Source of the DNA: Mycobacterium paraense
Lineage (GTDB): Bacteria > Actinomycetota > Actinomycetes > Mycobacteriales > Mycobacteriaceae
NCBI RefSeq assembly: GCF_002101815.1
Contig: NZ_LQPM01000002.1
Coordinates: forward strand, 58,561 to 122,560
Direction: 5' to 3'
DNA length: 64,000 nt
In this document: in pieces, positions 57,918 through 64,000 of the stretch
Layout of the letters: the number at the start of each line of letters is the position of its first letter
Numbering within the stretch: the stretch's first letter is position 1
Made by a program: the position numbers and the translations under genes
The notes under the pieces: generated by a model
Databases searched by the model: none
What the model saw: the letters and a program-made list of their open reading frames with translations, nothing else
What the model was told of the DNA's origin: nothing

Positions 57918-59135
57918 TCACCCCGTGGGCTGAGTGACCGAGTCCGGGGCGCCGGTGACCACGCAGCGGGTGCGGGTGTAGATCGTCGGCATGCAGCGAT
58001 TGCAGTGCGTGCACGCCGAATGCACGGTGTGGGCGGCGCCGTCGGCCGCGATCCGATTGATCAGGTCCGGCTCGGCCAGCAGCGCCCGGCCCATCGCGAC
58101 GAAATCGAATCCCTCCGCCATCGCGAGGTCCATCGTCTCCCGGTTGGTGATGCCGCCGAGCAGGATCAGCGGCATCGTGAGCTCGGCGCGGAACAGCTTG
58201 GCGTCGCGCAATAAATAGGCCTCGCGGTAGGGGTACTCGCGCAGGAATTTCTTGCCCGTCATCCGCATGCCCCAGCGCAGCGGCGGCTTGAAGGCGCCGG
58301 CGAATTCCTTGAGCGGCGCGTCGCCGCGGAACAGGTACATCGGGTTGACCAGCGAGCTGCCCGCGGTGAGCTCGATCGCGTCCAGCCCGCCGTCGTCCTG
58401 CAGCCACTTGGCGGTGGTCAGCGACTCCTCGGTACTGATGCCGCCGCGCACCCCGTCGGACATGTTGAGCTTGGCGGTGACCGCGATCGGCGTGCCCTCC
58501 TTTTCCACCGCGCGCCGCACGGCCATGACGATCCCGCGGGCGACCTTGGCCCGGTTCTCCAGCGACCCGCCGAATTCATCGGTGCGGCGGTTGATCAGCG
58601 GAGACAGGAACGCGCTCGCCAGATAGTTGTGGCCCAAATGTATTTCGACCGCGTCGAAGCCGGCTTCGATCGCGAGCCGGACCGCGTTGACATGCCCTTC
58701 GATGACGTCGTCGATGTCGTCGCGGGTGGCTTTCTTGGCGAAGCGCATCCCGATCGGGTTGAAGAACCGCACCGGCGCCAGGGCGGTGGCCTTGTTGGAC
58801 TTGGCGTTGGCGACAGGACCGGCATGCCCGATCTGCGCGCTCACCGCGGCGCCCTCGGCGTGGATGGTGTCGGTGAGCCGCCGGAACCCCGGCACCACCT
58901 CCGGGCGCATCCAGATCCCGTTGCCCTCCGTGCGGCCGCCGGGGGAGACCGCGCAGTAGGCGACGGTCGTCATCCCGACCCCGCCGGCCGCCGGCAGGCG
59001 GTGGTATTCGATCAGGTCGTCGCTCACCAGGGCGTTGGGCGTGCGCGCCTCGAAGGTGGCGGATTTGATGGTGCGGTTACGCAGCGTGATCGGGCCCAGC
59101 TTGGCCGGCGACAGCACGTCTGGAGGGGTAGACAT
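57918..59135 (-). CDS. Old yellow enzyme family NADH:flavin oxidoreductase (Rv3359-like)
   Basis: A 405-residue FMN TIM-barrel protein related to the N-terminal half of 2,4-dienoyl-CoA reductase: LRNRTIKSATFEARTP at the N-terminus, GHAGPVAN, HLGHNYLASAFLSPLINRRTDEFGGSLENR and the FMN loop LLGGITNRE...GFDFVAMGRALLAEPDL. The C-terminal tail keeps a CTHCNRCM-type Cys cluster followed by another Cys nine residues on, resembling the Fe-S site of the two-domain enzymes, but the FAD/NAD domain is missing. A TAGCCT hexamer six bases before ATG 59135 suggests a leaderless transcript. Substrate unknown. Confidence 0.92.
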   Translation of the reverse strand: MSTPPDVLSPAKLGPITLRNRTIKSATFEARTPNALVSDDLIEYHRLPAAGGVGMTTVAYCAVSPGGRTEGNGIWMRPEVVPGFRRLTDTIHAEGAAVSAQIGHAGPVANAKSNKATALAPVRFFNPIGMRFAKKATRDDIDDVIEGHVNAVRLAIEAGFDAVEIHLGHNYLASAFLSPLINRRTDEFGGSLENRAKVARGIVMAVRRAVEKEGTPIAVTAKLNMSDGVRGGISTEESLTTAKWLQDDGGLDAIELTAGSSLVNPMYLFRGDAPLKEFAGAFKPPLRWGMRMTGKKFLREYPYREAYLLRDAKLFRAELTMPLILLGGITNRETMDLAMAEGFDFVAMGRALLAEPDLINRIAADGAAHTVHSACTHCNRCMPTIYTRTRCVVTGAPDSVTQPTG

Positions 59136-59141
59136 GCCAGG

Positions 59142-59147
59142 AGGCTA
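59142..59147 (-). promoter_or_regulatory. -10 hexamer of the old-yellow-enzyme gene (leaderless)
   Basis: TAGCCT (minus strand) ends six bases before the ATG at 59135; it lies in the 39-base gap to divergent folD. Confidence 0.45.
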
Positions 59148-59174
59148 CCTCTGCGGCATGCCAGACTGTGAGGC

Positions 59175-60023
59175 GTGGGCGCAATCACGCTGGACGGCAA
59201 GGCCACCCGGGACGAAATCTTCGTCGACCTCAAGCAACGAGTCGCCGCGCTGACGGCGTCGGGCCGCACGCCCGGGCTGGGCACCATCCTGGTCGGCGAC
59301 GACCCGGGATCGCAGGCCTACGTCCGCGGCAAGCACGCGGACTGCGCCAAGGTCGGCATCACGTCGATCCGCCGCGACCTGCCCGCCGACATCAGCACCG
59401 CCCAGCTCAACGACACGATCGACGAACTCAACGCCAACCCGGAGTGCACCGGCTACATCGTGCAGCTGCCGCTGCCCAAGCACCTCGACGAGAACGCGGC
59501 GCTCGAGCGCGTCGACCCCGGCAAGGACGCCGACGGCCTGCACCCCACCAACCTGGGCCGCCTGGTGCTGATGGAGCGGGCCCCGCTGCCCTGCACGCCG
59601 CGCGGCATCGTGCACCTGCTGCGGCGCTACGACGTCGAGATCGCCGGGGCGCACGTGGTCATCATCGGCCGCGGCGTGACGGTCGGCCGCCCGCTGGGGC
59701 TGCTGCTGACCCGACGCTCCGAGAACGCCACGGTCACGTTGTGCCACACCGGAACTCGCGACCTGGCCGCCCTGACCAGGCAGGCCGACATCATCGTGGC
59801 CGCCGTCGGCGTGCCGCACATGCTGACCGCCGACATGGTGCGTCCGGGCGCCGCCGTCGTCGACGTGGGCGTCAGCCGCACCGAGAGCGGCCTGGTCGGC
59901 GACGTGCATCCGGACGTGTGGGAGGTGGCCGGCCACGTGTCGCCGAATCCCGGGGGCGTCGGCCCGCTCACCCGCGCGTTCCTGTTGACCAACGTCGTCG
60001 AACTGGCCGAGGGACGGCAATAA
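59175..60023 (+). CDS. folD: Methylenetetrahydrofolate dehydrogenase/cyclohydrolase FolD
   Basis: FolD interconverts methylene-, methenyl- and formyl-tetrahydrofolate with NADP. The 282-residue protein has [25 protein letters not shown] at 33-57 including the catalytic Lys, [28 protein letters not shown] and the nucleotide loop [16 protein letters not shown] 59175 gives the family N-terminus. The next gene (DUF3017) begins three bases after its stop, so they form an operon. Confidence 0.96.
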   Translation: MGAITLDGKATRDEIFVDLKQRVAALTASGRTPGLGTILVGDDPGSQAYVRGKHADCAKVGITSIRRDLPADISTAQLNDTIDELNANPECTGYIVQLPLPKHLDENAALERVDPGKDADGLHPTNLGRLVLMERAPLPCTPRGIVHLLRRYDVEIAGAHVVIIGRGVTVGRPLGLLLTRRSENATVTLCHTGTRDLAALTRQADIIVAAVGVPHMLTADMVRPGAAVVDVGVSRTESGLVGDVHPDVWEVAGHVSPNPGGVGPLTRAFLLTNVVELAEGRQ

Positions 60024-60026
60024 CCG

Positions 60027-60302
60027 GTGCGCGCGACGCTGCGGGCGCAATGGCCGATCGTGTTGGTCGGCCTGATCTTCGCCGCGGCATTTGTGTTGGC
60101 GGGGGCCAACTTCTGGCGTCGAGGGGCGCTGCTGATCGGCATCGGGGTGGGCGTCGCGGCGATCCTGCGGTTGGTGTTGTCCGAGGACCGGGCCGGCCTG
60201 CTGGTGGTGCGCGGCAAGGGAACCGACTTCATCACGACCGCGACCGTCGCGGCGGCGATGGTCTATATCGCCTCGACCATCGACCCGTTGGGGACGCGCT
60301 AG
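60027..60302 (+). CDS. DUF3017 small membrane protein (Rv3355c-like)
   Basis: A 91-residue protein with three hydrophobic segments (about 9-27, 32-50 and 67-85), matching the actinobacterial DUF3017 family that is habitually found behind folD. GTG start at 60027, three bases after the folD stop. No catalytic residues are visible; function unknown. Confidence 0.9.
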   Translation: MRATLRAQWPIVLVGLIFAAAFVLAGANFWRRGALLIGIGVGVAAILRLVLSEDRAGLLVVRGKGTDFITTATVAAAMVYIASTIDPLGTR

Positions 60303-60314
60303 CTAGGCAGCCGG

Positions 60315-60794
60315 CTAGGCGCCGGGCATGCCCGGGATTTGATGGATGCCCGGGATGCCGCCGGGAAGGCCGCCGGCGAGTCCCGGCAGGCCCCCGGGAA
60401 TGCCGGCGGTCGGGTTGCCGCTGGCGATGTTGGCCATCTCCTGGGGGCAGTACATCTGGATGGCGATGGTGGTGAACATCTTGGCCATCCCCGGTGACAT
60501 GCCGCGGTTGGTGACGCTCGCCGCGGCGGCGGCGAAGTTGCCCCCGGGCTGCGCGAGCATCGGGCAGATGGACTCGCCCACTTTCATCGCGTTCCCCGGC
60601 TCGCCGAAGTCGATGCCGGCGTGGTTCAGCGCGTCGATGAAGGCGTCGTCGGTCGAGGGGTCCGCCTCGGCCGGTGCGGCGAACGCCGCGGCCACGGTGA
60701 GGAGGCCGGCGGCACCGGCCAGAAGGCGAATGGTCAGGGGCTGGTGACGAAACAGCCAAATCCACCGCTGAGTTCCCGCCGCCAGTGCCCTCAT
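60315..60794 (-). CDS. Secreted DUF732 protein (Rv3354-like)
   Basis: The 159-residue product starts with a long signal region (TM-like LLAGAAGLLTVAAAFAAPAEA, cleavage after AEA near residue 45), followed by the DUF732 fold: DDAFIDALNHAGIDF, two Cys (in ESICPML and QMYCPQE) expected to form a disulfide. A C-terminal Gly/Pro tail (GIPGGLPGLAGGLPGG) is low complexity. ATG 60794 has GGGGAGG six bases upstream. Small secreted mycobacterial proteins of this family have no established activity. Confidence 0.88.
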   Translation of the reverse strand: MRALAAGTQRWIWLFRHQPLTIRLLAGAAGLLTVAAAFAAPAEADPSTDDAFIDALNHAGIDFGEPGNAMKVGESICPMLAQPGGNFAAAAASVTNRGMSPGMAKMFTTIAIQMYCPQEMANIASGNPTAGIPGGLPGLAGGLPGGIPGIHQIPGMPGA

Positions 60795-61052
60795 GCCAGC
60801 CTCCCCACTTGTCGAGGAATGCTCTTGGGGCACTCCAGTCACTTAGGGAACTCTGGTCTATGACTGTCACGTTTACAACACGGTGCGATAAAGCTTTGCA
60901 CAATAAGCGTTTTGTAAGGGCGTGGTGCGCCTGACGTGGCTTATTGGGGCGAAAGGCCCCCGCGTCGGCGCCGGCGGATCGAGGCCACACTGTGACCTGA
61001 CACTCGCGGCGGGGCCGGATTTTCGGGTGCCGATTGGACCAGAATCCGGCTC
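60795..61052. other. Intergenic region between DUF732 and FAD-oxidase genes
   Basis: These 258 bases hold the divergent promoters only. The segment 60880-60920 is AT-rich, with TTTACAACACGGTGCGATAA and GTTTTGTAAGG nearby, but no clear palindrome or box was found. Confidence 0.4.
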
Positions 61053-62510
61053 ATGACGACGAATCGCAGCCGTCCGCTGGACCATGAGATTTCGCGCCAG
61101 AGCTTTCTTCGCGGGGCCGTCGGCATGTTGGCGACCGGGGCGGTGTTCGGCACCGCGCGGGCGGCCGCCGACCCCACCGCAGGCTGGGGCGGCCTGGCCT
61201 CCTCGATCGGCGGGAGCGTCGCGCTGCCCGCCAATGGCGCCCAATTCTCTTCGGGCAAACAGGTTTTCAATTCGTTCTACAACAACTCCAATCCGGCGGC
61301 GGTCGTCACGGTGTCGTCGCAGTCGGACGTGCAGAAGGCCGTCTCGTTCGCGACGGCGAACGGGCTCAAGATTGCCCCGCGTGGGGGCGGGCACTCGTAC
61401 ATCGGCGCGTCGAGCGCCAACGGCGCGATGGTGATCGACCTGCGCAAGCTGCCCGGTGGGGTGAACGTCGACGGCGCCGGCAACGCCACCGTCACGCCGG
61501 CCACCACCGTGTATGCGGTGCACCAAGCGTTGGCCGCTTCGGGGCGCGCGATTCCCACGGCGACGTACCCGACCATCGGGATCGCGGGGCTGGCCCTCGG
61601 CGGCGGGGTGGGGGCCGACTGCCGCCACGCCGGCCTGACCTGCGACGCGCTGCAGTCGGCCACGGTGGTGCTGCCGAGCGGAGACGTGGTCACCGCGTCG
61701 GCCAACGACCACCCGGATCTGTTCTGGGCGCTGCGCGGTGGCGGCGGGGGCAATTTCGGGGTGACGACGTCGATGACGTTCGCGACGTTCCCGACCGCTG
61801 ACAACGACGTCGTGCGGCTCGACTTCCCGCCGGCGTCGGCGGTGCAGGTGCTGGTCGGCTGGCAGTCCTGGTTGAGCGCGGCGGACCGAAACACCTGGGG
61901 GATAGTCGATCTCTCGGTCGGCAACCAGCCGAACTGCCATGTGCTGGCCACCTGCCCCGCGGGCGCCGGGCCCGGCGTCGTCGACGCCATCAAATCCGCC
62001 GTGGGCGTCGCCCCGACCGCGGTGGTGAACAAGACGCTGAGCCACATGGACCTGGTGACCTACCTGGCCGGCGGCAGCTCGACGGGCTCGCCCGTCGGGT
62101 TCGTGGCGGGCTCCGACGTGATCTCCACGCTGAATTCCGCTGCGGCCAAGGCCATTGCGACGGCGATCGGGCAGTGGCCGGCATCCGGCGGCAAAGCGTC
62201 GCTGCTCGTCGACCCGCTGGACGGCGCCGCCGGCGACGTGGCGCCCGGCGACACCGCCTTCCCGTGGCGCAAGCAGTCGGCGCTGTTGCAGTGGTACGTC
62301 GAGCCCGCCGCCAACCAGGTGCCCGCCGCCACCCAGTGGCTGAACTCCGCACACCAAGCGGTGCAACAGTTTTCGGTCGGCGGGTACGTCAACTACCTGG
62401 AGGCGAACAGCTCGGCGGCGCGCTACTTCGGCTCGAATCTGTCGCAGCTGACGACCGTGCGGCAGAAGTACGATCCGAACCGGGTGATGTACTCGGGGCT
62501 GAATTTCTGA
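61053..62510 (+). CDS. Secreted FAD-linked oxidase, berberine-bridge-enzyme-like (fills the Rv3353c/Rv3352c interval)
   Basis: A 485-residue flavoprotein: signal region SRQSFLRGAVGMLATGAV (residues 14-31), PCMH FAD-binding domain with PRGGGHSY (His for covalent FAD), DCRHAGLTCD (second attachment Cys), LALGGGVGADC, LFWALRGGGGGNFGV, and a C-terminal BBE box VNYLEANSSAARYFGSNLSQL...YDPNRVM. Such enzymes oxidise sugars, alkaloids or lipids outside the cytoplasm. The twin-arginine motif is imperfect (R-Q in place of R-R), though the rest of the signal fits Tat. M. tuberculosis retains only fragments at this place, as I recall, whereas here it is intact. Confidence 0.88.
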   Translation: MTTNRSRPLDHEISRQSFLRGAVGMLATGAVFGTARAAADPTAGWGGLASSIGGSVALPANGAQFSSGKQVFNSFYNNSNPAAVVTVSSQSDVQKAVSFATANGLKIAPRGGGHSYIGASSANGAMVIDLRKLPGGVNVDGAGNATVTPATTVYAVHQALAASGRAIPTATYPTIGIAGLALGGGVGADCRHAGLTCDALQSATVVLPSGDVVTASANDHPDLFWALRGGGGGNFGVTTSMTFATFPTADNDVVRLDFPPASAVQVLVGWQSWLSAADRNTWGIVDLSVGNQPNCHVLATCPAGAGPGVVDAIKSAVGVAPTAVVNKTLSHMDLVTYLAGGSSTGSPVGFVAGSDVISTLNSAAAKAIATAIGQWPASGGKASLLVDPLDGAAGDVAPGDTAFPWRKQSALLQWYVEPAANQVPAATQWLNSAHQAVQQFSVGGYVNYLEANSSAARYFGSNLSQLTTVRQKYDPNRVMYSGLNF

Positions 62511-62689
62511 TGGAAGCGCCCGCCGAGCTCGCGCGCGTCCGCTATCTCGTCGACGACGTGCGGGCGGCCGGTGTGAGTTTCCGCAACGACGTCCTCAGCG
62601 GCCCGGGCGGGCAGCAGGTCCTGCTGCTGGATCCCGCCGCCAACTTCGTGGAGCTGTTCCAGCCCGCGGCAGCAGTCGACACGCGCTGA
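62510..62689 (+). pseudogene. Truncated VOC (glyoxalase/bleomycin-resistance) domain fragment
   Basis: The 59-codon frame begins with an ATG overlapping the FAD-oxidase stop by one base and encodes only the C-terminal half of a VOC domain: VRYLVDDVRAAGVSFRNDVLSGPGGQQVLLLDPAANFVELFQP. The Glu of NFVELFQP is the normal metal ligand, but the first beta-alpha-beta unit is missing. It is best read as a remnant of a glyoxalase-like gene whose N-terminal part was lost when the oxidase gene took its present end, or as a short coupled product. Confidence 0.65.
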
Positions 62690-62840
62690 CGATGAGCCTG
62701 GGCGGGCCACTTTCGTTTCATTGGCCCCAGTGATTCGTGAGTGTTGCACCACGGCGGCGCGTCCAAATCACTTGCGCCACTGTGGTTTCAGTGGTCCCAA
62801 GGGGGGCGTTTTTGTCGGTGGGTGTTCGTAGGTTGGGGGC
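62690..62840. repeat. Inverted-repeat-rich spacer before the 13E12-type gene
   Basis: Two hairpins are visible: GGGCCA (62714-62719) with TGGCCC across 12 bases, and CCACTG-TGGTTT-CAGTGG at about 62777-62794. Such leader repeats accompany copies of the mycobacterial 13E12 repeat family (REP13E12). The rest is unremarkable. Confidence 0.45.
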
Positions 62841-64000
62841 ATGGGTGCGAGCAGTCGTGAGGAGATCGTCGAAGTCTTCGACGCGCTCGATCACGCTGTG
62901 GACCGGTTGTGCGCGTTGTCCTTTGAGGTGTTCACCACCCCGGAACGGTTACGCGCCCTGGAGCGCCTCGAAAAGGTGGCTCGCCGGCTGCGCGCACCCC
63001 AGCACGGGTTGATCAACCAACTCGAGGCACAAGCCAGCAAGGCCGAGTTGGGCGGCACGCTGCGCTCGGCGCTGGCCGACCGGTTACGCATCACCAAATC
63101 CGAGGCCGGCCGGCGCGTCGACGAGGCCGAGGACCTCGGTGAGCGCCGCGCACTGACCGGAGAGCCGTTACCGCCGCACCTGGGCGCGACTGCCGCCGGC
63201 CAACGCCAGGGGCTCATCGGTGACGGGCACATCAAGGTGATCCGCAGCTTCTTCACCCAACTGCCCGCCCACGTCGACGTATTCACCCGCGCGCACGCCG
63301 AAGCCGACCTGGCCGGCAAAGCCCGCGACTATCGCCCCGATGAGTTAGCCCAATACGCCCAACGCCTCATGGCCCTGTTGCACCCCGACGGGGACTTCAG
63401 CGACGCTGAGCGGGCCCGCCAGCGCGGCATCACCCTCGGCGCGCAGCAATTCGATGGGATGTCACCCATCAGCGGGCTGATCACCCCGGAGCTGCGGGCC
63501 GCCGTCGAAGCCCTGCTGGCCAAGCTGGGCGCCCCGGGTGCATGTAACCCCGACGATGAGACACCCGTGGTCGATGCGGCGCCCGACGACGACGCCGTGC
63601 GCCGCGACAACCGATCCGGGGCCCAGCGCAACCACGACGCATTCCTGGCCGGGCTGCGTGGGCTGTTCGCCTCCGGGAAGCTGGGTCGACACAACGGGCT
63701 GCCGGTGTCGATCATCGTGACCACCACCCTGCAGGATTTGGAGGCCGCCGCCGGCAAAGCGCTGACCGCCGGGGGCACCCTGGTCCCGATGTCCGATGTG
63801 ATCCGCTGGGCCGGCCACGCCCACCACTACCTGGCGGTCTTCGACAACGCCAAATCACTGGCGCTCTACAGCACCAAACGGATCGCCTCACCCGCGCAAC
63901 GCATCATGCTCTACGGCCGCGATCGCGGCTGCACCAAACCCGGCTGCGACGCCCCCGCCTACCACAGCCAGGTCCACCACATCAAAGGCTGGACCACCAC
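62841..64000 (+). CDS. DUF222/HNH endonuclease-domain protein, 13E12 repeat family (cut by window end)
   Basis: ATG 62841 opens a frame without a stop to the last base (386 codons visible). Residues 1-300 are the helical DUF222 domain ([63 protein letters not shown]), followed by the start of the HNH zinc motif ([21 protein letters not shown] with Cys and His ligands). These proteins occur in many copies in mycobacteria; in H37Rv REP13E12 copies serve as attachment sites for phiRv phages. Whether the gene is intact beyond the window is unknown. Confidence 0.9.
   Translation, partial: MGASSREEIVEVFDALDHAVDRLCALSFEVFTTPERLRALERLEKVARRLRAPQHGLINQLEAQASKAELGGTLRSALADRLRITKSEAGRRVDEAEDLGERRALTGEPLPPHLGATAAGQRQGLIGDGHIKVIRSFFTQLPAHVDVFTRAHAEADLAGKARDYRPDELAQYAQRLMALLHPDGDFSDAERARQRGITLGAQQFDGMSPISGLITPELRAAVEALLAKLGAPGACNPDDETPVVDAAPDDDAVRRDNRSGAQRNHDAFLAGLRGLFASGKLGRHNGLPVSIIVTTTLQDLEAAAGKALTAGGTLVPMSDVIRWAGHAHHYLAVFDNAKSLALYSTKRIASPAQRIMLYGRDRGCTKPGCDAPAYHSQVHHIKGWTT

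Noticed and set aside
55252..57933. 893-codon plus-strand frame opposite the second FHA-ABC gene
   Set aside because: Antisense shadow of a confidently recognised ABC transporter.

Overview
The window is chromosomal DNA from a GC-rich, slow-growing Mycobacterium. The main evidence is long collinearity with the M. tuberculosis H37Rv segment from about Rv3413c down to about Rv3351c, as I recall that gene order: Rv3412, guaB2, guaB3, choD, the Rv3406/Rv3405c pair, Rv3401/Rv3400, guaA, imuA', imuB, iunH, acrA1, lpqD, htdY, a PE_PGRS gene, otsB2, a wax-ester synthase, dnaE2, Rv3369/Rv3368c, spoU, the Rv3365c-Rv3361c (mfp) conservon, Rv3359, folD, Rv3355c and Rv3354. A classical PE_PGRS gene fits a slow grower and argues against M. 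avium itself. No rRNA, tRNA, CRISPR array or transposase was recognised.

Layout. 1-6830: end of a probable RsdA-type gene, DUF5319 gene, guaB2-guaB3, cholesterol oxidase, and a sulfate-ester dioxygenase divergent from its TetR repressor over two perfect operators. 6824-10017: GH65 and beta-phosphoglucomutase pair. 10014-23242: a 13-kb accessory block where H37Rv has Rv3399-idsA1-phyA. It holds three regulatory cassettes: TetR/NmrA-like reductase; HxlR facing an MFS-methyltransferase-methyltransferase-hydrolase-DinB operon; and SDR-SDR-TetR facing MmpS-MmpL-SRPBCC across a palindrome. 23252-34481: guaA, a secreted protein, the SOS operon imuA'-imuB, a long minus-strand run (lpqD, acrA1, 2OG-Fe oxygenase, iunH, lactate-monooxygenase-like) and htdY. 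34507-41637: a 1509-residue PE_PGRS protein, otsB2 and a wax-ester synthase. 41773-47723: dnaE2 with its LexA box and small redox and methylation genes. 47940-52709: a 22-codon leader ORF followed by sensor kinase, roadblock, DUF742, GTPase and MfpA. 52706-57888: two tandem FHA-ABC half-transporters resembling Rv1747. 57918-64000: old-yellow-enzyme family gene, folD, DUF3017, a secreted DUF732 protein, an FAD-linked oxidase with a truncated VOC fragment, and the start of a 13E12-type DUF222/HNH gene cut by the window end.

How genes work together. guaB2 and guaA supply GMP. imuA', imuB and dnaE2 form the SOS mutasome and carry LexA boxes that differ at one base. The mfp conservon links a sensor kinase to a GTPase module and the gyrase-mimicking pentapeptide protein. 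At least ten genes have a TANNNT-like -10 hexamer that ends 6-7 bases before the start codon, which predicts leaderless transcripts. The most interesting undescribed items are the HxlR-controlled five-gene cassette, the SDR/TetR-MmpSL unit with its palindrome, the translationally coupled 22-codon leader upstream of the sensor kinase, and the tandem FHA-ABC pair beside the mfp operon.
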